Assembly: GCA_009809945.1 (NCBI GenBank)
Contig: WTPW01000339.1
Coordinates: 62,001-126,000, forward strand
Length of the DNA stretch: 64,000 nt
Source of the DNA: Gigaspora margarita
Taxonomy: Eukaryota > Glomeromycota > Glomeromycetes > Diversisporales > Gigasporaceae
Direction of reading: 5' to 3'
The notes under the pieces were generated by a model. That model had not been told where the DNA came from and made no database searches. It saw only the letters and a program-made list of their open reading frames with translations. Of the stretch, positions 46,178 to 58,168 are shown piece after piece; position 1 is the stretch's first letter; each line of letters opens with the position of its first letter. The position numbers and the translations under genes are program-made.

Positions 46178-48247
46178 GTTTTAGACAAATTTTTATAAAA
46201 AAATTACGTTATATTGGTGGGACATTTCTTCTACATATTGGAAAATCGTTATATTTTGGGGGAATCCCTCAAGCATACGTTATTTATGGATGCCCCCATT
46301 AAGCTAGGATTAGATTGGTCTGTATTAGATATACTAAGAATATGTTCCATATAGTTAAAAAATCATCAGATGAGTTAGACATGAGATTAGCATTATTTTT
46401 ATAATTTTTTTGGTAATTTATTTTATTATCAGTATCTTCTTCACCTCTATTGCTAATATTAGTAGTACTGCTATTGTCGCTATTATATTGCACTTTTATT
46501 CTTTTCTAATTTATCATCTAGATTATTACAAAATTTTTGTGCATCTTCATAAGTTGCAAAGATTATTTCAGGTAAATTGGCATATTTCATCTTGTTTACA
46601 GAGGTCATTAATATAAAATAATGCAGCATGAAGATGTTTGCATACAATCTCTTTCTGAAGAAAATCAAGACATCAACAACAAATATCCATTGGTTTTCTA
46701 TATACACAAGTCATGTAAATAAGCTGAGGAATAGTTTCTAACTCAATCTAAATGTAAATATTTCTGGTTGTTTGTTCTATTTTGTGTTTTATTACTTTAT
46801 TCTTTTGAAGTAATCGCTTTGCAGATTTATTATGTTTTTTGCTTAGCTCCAGGTAGGCAACTTGAGGAATCTCTTGTATTAGAATTTTATAATCTGAAGG
46901 ATCTATTATATTGAATTCTTTTTGTTGCTTTTCTTTTTTATTCTTAAGATTTGTAACAAAGTTCCGTAATGTCACAATATTAGATATAACTTTGCACACA
47001 AGGACAATATAAAGTATATCAGCTCTTAGAGTATGATTGTTTCTTTGAAACTACTTGATTTGACTGTTCTTTAAATAATCATTTATTCTCTCAAGGTGGT
47101 TATTTGTTGTAGAAAGCTTTTCAAGAAGAATCTCAAAAAACTTCACAGCTTTCATTTGTCCATTAAAATACTAGCTATATATAAGATCTCTAGCGCATTG
47201 TTTTTCTAAATATATAAGAAATTTTATTCCACTTTTCAAAACATTATTTGGGTTTTCTGGAGTATTTTTCTGATAGATAAAGGTTTCCAATAAGTTTTTT
47301 TTCCTTTAATATAGTTATATACTATTTCTTTATTACTATTTATTAACCAAGTCTCCTTCAATAAACTTTTTAGATACACTTTCAAGGTCTGGTGCTATAA
47401 TATTGTATTACTATTATCATCTCAACCTAGTTGTTTATTAATTTCATTTTTCTAATACTAACTAATATAGAAATAGCAAAAAAGCAGAGTAATTTCTGGC
47501 CACACTATCGACAATGATTTCTGTTTCTTTACATCAGTATCAGTCATTGCAACAAGTGGACTAAAAATGGGTAAAATATTATTTGAATTTTCTTTAAATC
47601 AATTATGATTGTAAATTTCACTAATTTTATTTCAAAAGGTTATTGTGTCTGTATTTCTATGCATATTGTTGTTGTTCTTGAGTGCAGATAATTATTTCTA
47701 GATGATTTGTATAAGGCTAGTAGTGCAGACATGCTTGTTTAGGCTCTGATAGATTTGCATCCAAATCTAGAAATCGTTTTAGGTTTGCTGCTGCATCATT
47801 TTTGACATTGATATTCCAATTTTTTTGAATTATCTGTTTTTTAATGTTAACAATATCCATTGCAGTCAACAGAGTTCTACTATTATCAATTAAGGTACGA
47901 TCTCTAAATATATACTTTATAGTCTTTGCATTTTGTGCAAGGATATCACAGGTTTGAACATTGAGATTTAGCACTTTGTTTAATGTATAGCAAAAGTTTG
48001 TATATTGGATCATATTGTGGTTGAGAAGATATACATTGTTCTGAATGTTCTAAGTATCCTGCAACTGCACAAATTTCATTATTATGAATTAATATTGTAG
48101 CAAATGCAAAGCATCTTACATAGGAACAACATGTAGCTGAGGCATGAGTATTAGATATAGTAGCTTTTTCTCTATAACTTCTGCACATACATTGTATAAT
48201 ATTTTTAATTTTAGTAGATTGACAAATTGACCATTTATATTTCATAT

Positions 48248-48248
<1 letters not shown>

Positions 48249-48280
<32 letters not shown>

Positions 48281-49239
48281 TGTCCGTCTTCGGGAACTGG
48301 GAATTTTTTATTCAAGATATTAGGGCCGTTGGTATCCACTTAAGGGAATAATGGCATTTGTTACATTGATGAGAGTACAACTAGCCACACCTGCAACTTT
48401 TGGTTGCCTATTTAAGTAGCCATCCGAGGGTCCTACACTAGCTGCTATACCTGCAACCCGCATACCGGCATTGCCTATTTAAACCCTCTGGTCTCTGATC
48501 CACCTGCCAACCCATCTTGTATCACCGGTACAGCCACCAGTTTCTAAACCTGGAGTTTGTACCGGATGCTAATCACCACCCTTAGGACTAATTTATCCTT
48601 GACGGAAAACTTGGTAGAGCAGTCCCTGTCCCACCCAGGTATTACCTACACTTCAGTAACTTACGCTACAGCTTTACCTATACACTTGCAGTCCAGGGGT
48701 TACCTAAACCACTACTATTACCTACTTCTGCCCTTGTAAGGTTCGCTCCAACCCCAGCACCGACCTCACCATTCTACCGGTCCTTATACCGGATCCACAA
48801 ACTTCCAAACCAGTTATCCCAGAAGGGTCAATATGGGCTTCTTCCCTTGGTACCTAATTCTGAAACATAGGTCCTTTTCCTCCGGTGCGACTCCGGCGGC
48901 CAGGTTGGTGAACCTCCTCCTCGAGGGTCTTATCGTCCGATTCTCTGGCTCCAGTTTCTGATATTCTGGTTTTGGTAGCACCGTTGAAGATCTTTGCTAC
49001 CTCCTTACTCGGGGCTTGCCAAACAGGTTTCCGTTTCTCCAGTTCCTTGGATTTGTGCACCCAAAGGCTCCCATTCGAGATGGTGTACCAAGGCCTACAG
49101 GTAATGTACCCAACCGATCGACAAGAAGCAGTTACCGGAACACAGATCTATTTTTCAAAGCATCACCAGTGGGATTTGAACCCTAGACCTGCCGCTTGGG
49201 GGTGACAACTTAACAACTTCCCTAAGTCTCCACACCCAC
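48249..49239 (-). mobile_element. SINE-like retroelement, 991 bp, poly(A) tail, 13-bp TSD
   Basis: TATATTTCATATC at 48236-48248 and 49240-49252 brackets the element. Its 3' end is the T-run at 48,249-48,276 (a ~28-nt A-tail on the minus strand). The 5' head on the minus strand has TTAGGGAAGTTGTTAAG (A-box-like) and GGGTTCAAATCCC (B box, 49,166-49,178), i.e. tRNA-derived. It is markedly GC-richer than its surroundings. A 68-codon minus-strand frame (48,854-49,060), rich in Lys/Arg/Glu, lies in the body; I do not know whether it is translated. The insertion interrupts the MULE transposase cleanly between its ...LNSN and DMKYKW segments. Confidence 0.88.
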
Positions 49240-49596
49240 TATATTTCATATCATTAGAATTGAGATCAAGGCCATGTTCATAAAAAAATTGATTGTGTTC
49301 TCTAATATGATCCCTTTTGATAAATTCCATTAAATTTCAACTACTCCAGGTGCTTTATTTTCTAATAAACTAGTAAGAGTAATTTTATTATCATCATTTA
49401 GCAAAAAATGTGAATCTAACTTTGCTTTGACATTTGGACTATATTATTTTTTTTATTTTTTATATCTAGCTTAAACTTTATTAAAGACATTTTATTCTTG
49501 AAAACTAGAACTAGATAATGTATGTATATTTAGAAATACTGAGGTTTTGCATAAATATCTTTTGACTTTTATGAAATTATAAATTTATTTAATATA

Positions 49597-49911
49597 CAGT
49601 TAAACCTCTATAAATGCAACGTGCCTATAATGTGCATTTAGGGAGAGCCAATTAAATTGCAGCTTTAAAGATTAAATTATCAAGTTTGTGTAACTTCTAC
49701 TAAAAACTATATAACCTATCTTAAATACTAATATTTGATTGGCTACATGCATTTAGAGAGGTAGCATGATATAGAAAATTATTTGGAAGAACATGCATTT
49801 ACAGAATATAGAACATGCATTTATCACTAATAATTTCTTACAGACAAGACAAAAATGTGCATTTAGAGAGGTATTGTATTTATAGAGGTTGCATTTATAG
49901 AGGTCTGACTG
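49597..49911. mobile_element. pogo/Tc1-mariner-type MITE, 315 bp, TA TSD
   Basis: CAGTTAAACCTCTATAAATG at the left, CATTTATAGAGGTCTGACTG at the right, each flanked by TA. Internal repeats of TGCATTTAGAGAGGTA occur near both ends. TA target and CAGT...CCTCTATAA ends are typical of pogo-like elements, so it could have been moved by a pogo transposase such as the one whose relic is at 6.9-8.5 kb. Confidence 0.85.
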
Positions 49912-49913
49912 TA

Positions 49914-51185
49914 ATAATGACTAATTACTGATTTTTCTTATAATTTCAAAAAATAGTAAGTCACTATGATTTATATCATAGTATATTATAGTATATTAAT
50001 AGTTTATTATATAGATTATTTTAATTCATCATTAAAGATAGCGTTATAATATCAAATTTCTGCATTAAAATTGATTTCTTGTATTTAAACATATACAAAG
50101 CCTTTTAAATCCTGATATAAAATAAATGTTATATTTATTCAGTATTAACTAGTTGATTTAGATAGGGTTTTACTAGATACTATTAAAACAATGTTTAATA
50201 CTATGTTTATTTCTGAATATAACATAGACAAAAATGATTTGTGCAATTTCTGCTTTGAGCACAACACAGATAAGTACATATATATTTATCAAATATTCAT
50301 AATGATTAATTATTTAAAACGTTTATCAGCTCAAAACAAGCACTTTTTAAAAACAGAAACATTACTTTTAAAAAGCATGATAATATTAAATTTAATATTG
50401 ACATAAGAATTGACAGTTTTTATGCTTTGCTTAAAAGCTAGAATGGTGATATTTTAATAAACTGATATTGTTTAATTTCTTTAGCAAAAATATTTTAAAT
50501 TTTCTCATGCATTTTATAAATTAGTATTCGACAAATATAATCAACCAATTTCTCTCAATAATATTAACAAAAAAATCTAAAAAAAGCAGATGAATTATAC
50601 ATAATCTATATATTAATTTTTTTATATTAAATATATTGGTTGTAAGATCATAGTACATATTACAGATAAGTTTTTAAAAGAAATTACTATCACATTTAAT
50701 ATTGCTCCAATTTAATAGATATCGGCCAATATTCAATTTTTATTATATTTATTTGATTTTTATTTAACAAAAAATACAAACTATATTTTTAATAAACAAA
50801 GTTTAGATATCTGTTCCTTTAATATTGTGCTAACTTATATAAAAATCATTTAAATTAAGTCATTATTTAATAAATTAGTATGTTATTTCGTTATCTCACG
50901 ATCTGATAGTTATATTTAATAACAGCCAAATTTAAATATTATAGTTATTTAATTGAATTTTATTGTCAAAAGAAAATTTACAAATACAGTATATAGTTGA
51001 TTCTTTTTATAATAAACCAGAAAACAGTAATATAAAAAATTAGTTGTTTTCTTAATAAATGGCTTTTTTATACCAAACTATTATGAATATTTAAAATTTT
51101 AAATCATTATATTCAAAATTCATTATAAAGAGGTTCAAGTTGAAGTATTATTTTGATAGTTCAATTAAAATACCTTGTAAATTGT
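49914..51185. other. AT-rich interior of the MULE, no gene recognised
   Basis: Small open frames such as 50191-50406 carry no motif. This is presumably the 5' non-coding part of the MULE, followed by its right TIR (about 51,185-51,290). Confidence 0.4.
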
Positions 51186-51469
51186 ATTAAATTTTTATAT
51201 GAAATTTATTGGGTAATTTTGTCAATCACTGCAGTATTACTGCAGCATGTAGATGATAACCAAAAAAGACAACTAAAATGGGTTGGTAATACTGGTAGTG
51301 ATCTTGCCCCAAATGCAAATTGCAGATCTTACATTAAAAATCTATTAATATTATATATATTCAACCAATCGAAAACAAATAAATACTAGATCATATATAT
51401 AATCATATTATATTACTGTATTAATAGAAATTTGATTTTGTCACCTAATATTTTAATTTTTAAAAACTT

Positions 51470-54400
51470 TTATTAAAGATATTTCTGAGTTCTTGACCAA
51501 ATTTGATAGAAATTTTTTTATTTGAATTTTATGGATTCATAGAATTTAAATAAAAATTTTTATCGAATTTGGTCAAGAACTCACAGAGATATCTTCGATG
51601 AAAGTTCTTATAAACAATTTTGTCACAGCTTCCTTATTATATATGTTTTTAGAAGTAGAAAACTTTCATTGAAGATATCTTTACAAGTTCTTAACCAAAT
51701 TTGATAAAATTTTTTTTATTTTAATTTTACAGATACTATAGAATCAAAATAAAAAAAAATTATTAAATTTGGTCAAGAACTCACAGAGATATCTTTAATA
51801 AAGTTCTTGTAAACAATTTTGGTGCAGCTTCTTTGTGATATACATTTTTGGAAATGAAAAAAACTTCATCAAAGATATCTCTATGAGTTCTTGACTAAAT
51901 TCGATAAAAATTTTTTATTTAATTCTATGGATTCATAAAATTAAAATAAAAAAAATTTTATCGAATTTGGTCAGAACTCAGAGATATTTCAATAAAAGTT
52001 TCTATAAACAATTTTTGGTAGCTTCTTTGTATATACATTTTTAGAAGTAGAAAACTTTCATTGAAGATATCTTTATGAGTTCTTGACCAAATTTGATAAA
52101 ATTTTTTTTTTATTTCAATTCTACAAATTCTTTAGAATCAAAATAAAAAATTTATTGAATTTTGTCAAGAACTCACAGAGATAACTTCAATGAAAGTTCT
52201 TGTAAACAATTTTGGCACAGCTTCTTTGTGGTATACATTTTTGAAAATAGAAAAAACCTTTTATCAAAAATATCTCTACAAGTTCTTGACCAAATTTGAT
52301 CAAAATTTTTTATTTGAATTTTATGGATTCATAAAATTAAAATAAAGATTTTTATTAAAATTGGTCAAGAACTCGCAGAGAAATCTTTGATGAAAGTTCC
52401 TGTAAACAATTTTGACACAGTTTCTTTTTTATATATGTTTTTAAAAGTAGAAAACTTTTATTAAAAATATCTCTATGAGTTCTTAGCCAATTTCAATAAA
52501 AATATTTTTATTTTAATTCTACAGATTCTGTAGAATCAAAATAAAAAAATTTTTATTAAATTTTGTCAAAAACTCACATAGTTACCTTTGATAAAAGTTC
52601 TTGTAAACAATTTTGGTGCAGCTTCTTTGTAACATGTTTTTGGAATAAAAAAATATTCATCAAAGTTATCTCTACAAGTTCTTGACCAAATTCAATAAAT
52701 TTTTTTTTATTTTAATTCTTTGAATTCATAGAATTCAAATAAAAAAATTTTCATCGAATTTGGTCAAGAACTTGTAGAAATATCTTTAATGAAAGTTTTT
52801 GTTCATTTCAAAAATGTGATCACAACAAAGCTGCGCCAAAATTGTTTACAAGAACTTTTATTGAAGATATTCTTCTGAGTTCTTGACCAAACTTAATAAA
52901 TTTTTTTCTGATTCTACAGATCTGTAGAATTAATATAACAAAATTTTTAATGAATTTGGTCAAGAACTTGAAGAGATATCTTCAATGAAATTTTTCTACT
53001 TTTAAAAACATATATAACAAAGATGCTGTACCAAAATTGTTTACAAGAATTTTATCAAAGATATCTCTGCAAGGTCTTGACCAAATTCAATGAAAATTTT
53101 TTTATTTTAATTTTATGAATTCATAGAATTCAAATAAAAAATTTTTATCAAATTTGGTCAAGAACTCATAGAGATATCTTTGATAAAAATTTTTTTCTCA
53201 TTTTCAAAATGTATAATTGTCTACAAAAACTTTCATCAAAGATATCTCTGTGAGTTCTTGACCAAATTCAATGAATTTTTTTTTATTTTGAATTTACAAA
53301 TATGTAGAATTAAAAAAAAAATTTATCAAATTTAGTCAAGAACACATAGAGATATCTTCAATGAAAGTTTTCTTTTTCTAAAAACATATATTATACTGAA
53401 ATAGTTTACAGGAATTTTTATCAAAGATATCTCTATAAGTTCTTGCCCAAATTCGATGAAAATTTTTTTATTTTAATTTTATGAATCCATAGAATTCAAA
53501 TAATAAATTTTCATCAAATTTGGTCAAGAGCTTGTAGAAATATCTTTGATGTAAGATTTTTTCATTTCCAAAAATGTAATCACAAAGTAGCTGTGCTAAA
53601 ATTGGTTACAAGAACTTTCATTGAAGATATCTCTCTGAGTTCTTGACAAAATTCAATTGAAATTTTTTTATTTTGATTCTACAGAATATGTAGAATTAAA
53701 ATAAAAAAATTTTTATTAAATTTAGCCAAGAACTTGGAGAGATTTTTTCAATGAAAGTTTTCTATTTATAAAAATATATATCAAAGAAGCTGCACCAAAA
53801 TTGTTAACAAGAAATTTCATTGAAGATATCTCTGCGAGTTCTTGACTGAATTTGATAAAATTTTTTTATTTTAATTTTATGAATCCATAGAATTCAAATA
53901 AAAAAATTTTTATCAAATTTGGTCAAGATATATCTTTGATAAAGATTTTTTTCTCATTTTTAAAAATAAAAATTGTTTACAAGAACTTTCATCAAAGATA
54001 TTTCTGTGAGTTCTTGACCAAATTCAATGAATTTTTTTTATTTTGATTCTATAGAATCTGTAGAATTAAAATAAAAAAATTCATCGAATTTGGTCAAGAA
54101 CTCATAGAGATATCTTCAATAAAAGTTTTCTTCTTCTAAAAACATATATAACAAAGAAGCTGCACCAAAATAGTTTACAGAAATTATCATTGAAGATATC
54201 TTTGCGAGATTTTGACCAAATTCGATGAAAATTTTTTTATTTTAATTGTATAAATCCATAGAATTCAAATAAAATATTTTTATTAAATTTGGTCGAGAGC
54301 TCGTAGAGATATCTTTGATGAAAGATTTTTTTATTTCCAAAAATGTGATTACAAAGAAGCTGTGCTAAAATTGTTTACAAGAACTTTCATTGAAGATATC

Positions 54401-55500
54401 TTTTTGTGTTCTTGACAAAATCAATGGAATTTTTTTATTTTGATTCTACAGAATCTTTAGAATTAAAATAAAAAAAATATTTTAAATTTGGTCAAGAACT
54501 TGGAGAGATATTTTTAATGAAAGTTTTCTACTTTTAAAAACGTATATAACAAAGAAGCTGTGACAAAATTGTTTACAAGAACTTTCATCGAAGATATCTC
54601 TGCGAGTTCTTGACCGAATTCGATGAAAATTTTTTATTTTAATTTAATGAATCAATAGAATTCAAATAAAAAAATATTCATCAAATTTGGTCAAGAACTT
54701 ATAGAGATATCTTTTTTGATGAAGATTTTTTTCTTATTTCCAAAAATGTATAATTGTTTACAAGAACTTCATTAAAGATATCTCTGTGAGTTCTTGACCA
54801 AATTTAATGAATTTTTTTATTTTGATTCTACAGAATATGTAGAATTAAAAAAAAAAATTTTTATTGAATTTGGTCAAGAACTATAGAGATATCTTCAATG
54901 AAAGTTTTTTCTTCTAAAAATGTATATAGCAAAGAAGCTGTGCTAAAATAGTTTACAGAAATTTTCATCAAAGATATCTCTGCGAGTTCTTGACCAAATT
55001 TGATGAAAATTTTTTTATTTTAATTTTATAAATCCATAGAATTCAAATAAAAAATTTTTCATTGAATTTGGTCAAGACTCATAGAGATATCTTTGATAAA
55101 AGATTTTTTTATTTCAAAAACGTGATTACAAAGAAGCTGCACCAAAATTGTTTACAAGAACTATCTTTGAAGATATCTCTTTGAGTTCTTGACAAAATTC
55201 AATAGAAATTTTTTTATTTTGATTCTACAGAATCTATAGAATTAAAATAAAAAAATTTTCATTGAATTTGGTCAAGAACTCAGAGAGATATCTTCAATGA
55301 AAGTTTTTTACTTTTAAAAACATATATAACAAAGAAGCTGTGCTATAATTGTTTACTGATCTTTTATTGAAGATATCTCTGTGAGTTCTTGATCAAATTT
55401 GATAAAAAGTTTTTTATTTTAAGTATATAAATCCATAGAATTCAATAAAAAAATTTTTATTAAATTTGGTCAAGAACTCATAGAAATATCTTTGATAAAG
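51470..55500. repeat. Satellite array, ~195-bp self-complementary unit, orientation switch at ~52,800
   Basis: About 21 units. Each has an internal inverted repeat: GAGTTCTTGACCAAATT, an A/T arm, a centre like TCTATAGAATT, then AATTTGGTCAAGAACTC. A spacer joins units, with 'gatatctttgatgaaagttc' and 'acaattttggcgcagcttctttg'. The spacer reads in that sense from 51,470 to ~52,790 (about 7 units) and in reverse complement ('caaagaagctgcgccaaaattgt') from ~52,800 to 55,500 (about 14 units). The whole array is therefore an inverted duplication of hairpin units. Confidence 0.85.
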
Positions 55501-55734
55501 TCTTTAAAAATTAAAATGTTAGGTGACAAAATCAAATTTCTATTAATACAGTAATATAGTATAATCATATAATTTGGTATTTATTTATTTTGACTGGTCG
55601 AATATATTATATTAATAGATTTTTAATATAAGATTTGCAATTTGCATTTGGGGCAAGATTCCTGTCCCAAAATCAAATTGATATCTGGGCTAGCCCAATT
55701 GTCAATCGAGAAGATTTGCATTTGGGGTACAACA

Positions 55735-56324
55735 TATATATATATTGATATAACAAATAATATTGCATATTATAATAGTATACTAGCACTTGTAGTGCTC
55801 TAGTATAAGAATAGTAATTGGTTAAAAATTTTTAGTTGATTAGTTAGTTGACTAAAACTGGTAGGAATTGATTAATCATTTAGTAAACTAAATGACTAAT
55901 CGGCTAATCAATTAATTGATTAGTCAATTAGTTGATTAGTCAACTAATCAATTAGTCAACTAATTGATTAGTTGATTAGTCAACTAATCGATTAGTCGAT
56001 TGGTTGATTAGTTGAATAGTTGCTTAGTTGATTAGTTGATTAGTAGGCTAGCAACTATAAAAGAATTAATAAACAAAAATAAATGCCAGAAATATTTTTA
56101 AAATTTTATTTATAAATAAAATTTTAAACATTATATTAAAATTACTTTATATTATATTAAATTTTGTATAATTACTTTGTATTGCATTAAATTTGTTCAA
56201 CAATTATTTTAATTATTTCTTTTTGATGAAAATAATTAAAATATTGGTTTTTTTTTACCTAAATGATGTATTAAAATATTATATCCTTCTATTGTTATAT
56301 CACTAAACAAATCTTGATGAATTG
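55735..56324. repeat. (GATTAGTT)-like low-complexity repeat
   Basis: From about 55,835 to 56,050 the sequence alternates GATTAGTTGATTAGTC and its complement GACTAATCAACTAATC, so it is both tandem and self-complementary. The remaining bases are AT-rich spacer. Confidence 0.7.
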
Positions 56325-56645
56325 GTACCATATATTCCCGAAAATAAGCTACTCTGAAAATAAGCTACCCCCTGTTTTTTTCAAAAATCTCAAAAAAACG
56401 TGTTAGCAGTTACTACATATAAAACTTTTTTATACTAAGTAAACTTCAAAAGGTCGATTAAGTAAAGTTGTTCAGCGCATCAAAATACATCTATAGTAAA
56501 AATTTGGTGTTATTTAGACAACTTTTATTAATACATTTTTCAACTTTTTCAAAAACATCTATATGCTTAAAATAAGCTACCCCTGTTTTGTTGTGTAATT
56601 TTTGGCCCAAAAAAGGTAGCTTATTTTCAGGAATATACGGTATAT
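56325..56645. mobile_element. TIR element with AAAATAAGCTAC ends
   Basis: TACCATATATTCCCGAAAATAAGCTAC opens the element (56,326) and its complement GTAGCTTATTTTCAGGAATATACGGTA closes it; pairing is near-perfect over ~27 bp. Further AAAATAAGCTACC copies sit just inside both ends. No coding, TSD unclear. Related motifs occur at 36,230-36,420. Confidence 0.7.
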
Positions 56646-57539
56646 AAACTTGTAATGATATATAAAATATATCATTTAAATTTGATTAATGGGTATTCGT
56701 CAGGCTATTATACTAAATTTAGTACACAGCAAAAAAATAAATTTGAAATAATTATAAGTTTATTTTTAATCAAAATCCATTAAAATATACTTAAAGTTTG
56801 GTTTTATTTATATGTAAAATTTTAACAACAATTGTAAATAAAAATTTTACAAAAACTAATCATGAATTATCATCTTTGCGCAAAAATTTTATTGTACTAA
56901 ATTTAGTACAACAAAAAAAAATTATTATTTTAAAACTAGCATAACAAAATAATATAAAAAAAAATTTAAAATGCCTAAAATCTATTCTTTGCTTTGATAT
57001 ATTCAAAACATTAGATGATGATCACTAAAGCAATTAATGCACACCCCTTTTGAAGTGTTACAAATATAGTGATACCTTGTTCTTGTACCATAATACATAC
57101 AACAAAGCTGCAGATAAATTGTAATATTTCAGAGTTTTTTCTTTTAAGAATGGGTAATATCCTGTATAGTGGCCCAGTTGGTTCTTTTAAGCTTGTTTTT
57201 TGTATTGAATTTCTTATATCAAGATAATCTATATTAAGAGTTTCAAAGGCAATTGCTATCTAAAGTCGAAATGTGAAGTGTCATGTGCTCCTTTACGCCA
57301 TTTTTTAAATGATATAAATGCATTAGCTTCAGCAATTCCAAGTAAAAAGGCAAGTACATGTATATTCTAATCTGATTCATGCATTAAATCATGAAAAGAG
57401 ATCATATTGTCACAAATTTATAGTAATAGCTAAATATGTTATATATATAGCAAAAAATGAATTAATTATATTTGAATAGTTAAGTAGTAAATTGCAGATA
57501 AAGGGTAAAAAATGATGATCATTTTATAATCAATTATGG

Positions 57540-57850
57540 CAGAATTTAATAGTAAATTTCTATAGTGTGCGAATGGGGCTTTTCTACATATAAAAGTATT
57601 TTTTTTACTAAGCAAACCTTTTGTAATTTCTAATTAAACTTTGAAGAACCAACTTTTCTGATTCTAATGATAGTTAAATCATTCAAATTATGTTAGTATA
57701 TGATATGATAAGAGTATTTGTTGATTGTTTACTATAGGGTTTTTTATGATCGGAAATGTACGGCATTCCACTTTCATATAAGGCAATTAGTATCCGCCGA
57801 TTTGTACTATAAAATTTTGACCCTTTAACTGCGAATTACCGCTTAAAGTA
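57540..57850. repeat. Dispersed repeat shared with 43.4-43.7 kb
   Basis: Same blocks in the same order as about 43,360-43,680. It lies inside the piggyBac-like element downstream of its transposase remnant and may itself be a small insertion. Confidence 0.5.
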
Positions 57851-57851
57851 T

Positions 57852-57954
57852 TTAATATAAGCAAAAATTTATTAAGAAAGTATAATTGAGTATTAGCTAT
57901 GAAATAGCCAATACTTAATTATACTTTTTCAATAAATTTTTTGCTTATATTTAA
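57852..57954. repeat. 103-bp near-perfect hairpin inside the piggyBac element
   Basis: ATATAAGCAAAAATTTATTA ... GAGTATTAGCTAT, loop GAA, ATAGCCAATACT ... TTTTTTGCTTATAT. About 50-bp arms with few mismatches. Sequence unrelated to the GTCTC/GAGAC family. Confidence 0.8.
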
Positions 57955-58168
57955 TTATTCCTAATATATCCATTGGATCAGATATCAATATTATCATATA
58001 ATTTAAAATCAAAAATCAAAATAAATTTACAATTAAGTTCAAATTAAAGATAAATATATTTAATTTGTAATACTTAAAATAAAAGAGTTAGTTATATATT
58101 GTTGCTTGACAAACAAAAATAAAAGCAAATATTAAAACCTATTAATAAATAAATAAATAAAAAAATAC

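Larger units (their letters stand above)
45771..46295. mobile_element. 525-bp TIR element carrying two GTCTC/GAGAC palindromes
   Basis: GGGCATCCATAAATAACGTT at the left and AACGT-type complement TTATTTATGGATGCCC at the right form ~19-bp TIRs; CCATT occurs on both sides (45766-45770, 46296-46300), suggesting a 5-bp TSD. It interrupts the MULE transposase remnant. The interior consists largely of two ~105-bp palindromes (45,897-46,000 and 46,073-46,177). Confidence 0.7.
45461..49490 (-). pseudogene. MULE transposase remnant
   Basis: Reading on the minus strand, a candidate start (MSLIKFKLDIKN) lies at 49,490. After the SINE, 47,946-48,245 contains KWSICQSTKIKNIIQCMCRS and EHSEQC, a Cys/His-bearing N-terminal region like those preceding MULE domains. 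Next, 47,717-48,013 has RTLLTAMDIVNIKKQIIQKN. Near 47,497-47,555, MTDTDVKKQKSLSIVWPE followed by LLFC fits the second catalytic motif of the MULE DDE domain (T-D-x-D...A/S-L-x-x-V-W-P...C-x-x-H), with Y where the final His is expected. Beyond this, frames 46,748-46,999, 46,299-46,707 and 45,461-45,769 hold the decayed C-terminal part. Many stops and frameshifts make it inactive. Family assignment rests on the catalytic motif plus TIR/TSD type. Confidence 0.65.
43857..51290. mobile_element. ~7.4-kb Mutator-like element (MULE) inserted in the outer element
   Basis: Long TIRs: ACCAGTATTACTGACCCATT at the left, and the complement at the right from GTAATACTGGT back for about 100 bp, still recognisable at CTACATGC and ATTACCCAATAAA. 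AGTAATCTTG(G) on the left and AGTGATCTTG on the right give a 9-11 bp TSD with one mismatch. Removing the element rejoins the outer arm. It carries a decayed MULE transposase on the minus strand and three later insertions (45771-46295, 48249-49239, 49597-49911). Confidence 0.8.
43765..55734. mobile_element. Outer palindromic element of a nested stack (split by a MULE)
   Basis: The left end TGTTGTACCCAAATACAAAT is inverted at the right (TTTGCATTTGGGGTACAACA, 55,715-55,734), with pairing over about 90 bp to GATATCAATTTGATTTTGGG. The left arm breaks at 43,856 and resumes at 51,301 with CTTGCCCCAAATGCAAAT, so the native element is about 4.5 kb. Arms of roughly 250 bp enclose the ~195-bp satellite units. 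It is inserted in a (TA)n run, which hides any TSD. No coding sequence belongs to it, so it must be mobilised by something else, if at all. Confidence 0.75.

Noticed and set aside
48249..48276. T-run as a transcription terminator
   Set aside because: It is the A-tail of the minus-strand SINE, directly abutting the 13-bp TSD.
51470..55500. CRISPR-like array (regular repeats with spacers)
   Set aside because: Units are ~195 bp, spacers are themselves homologous, repeats are hairpins, there are no cas genes, and the DNA is eukaryotic.
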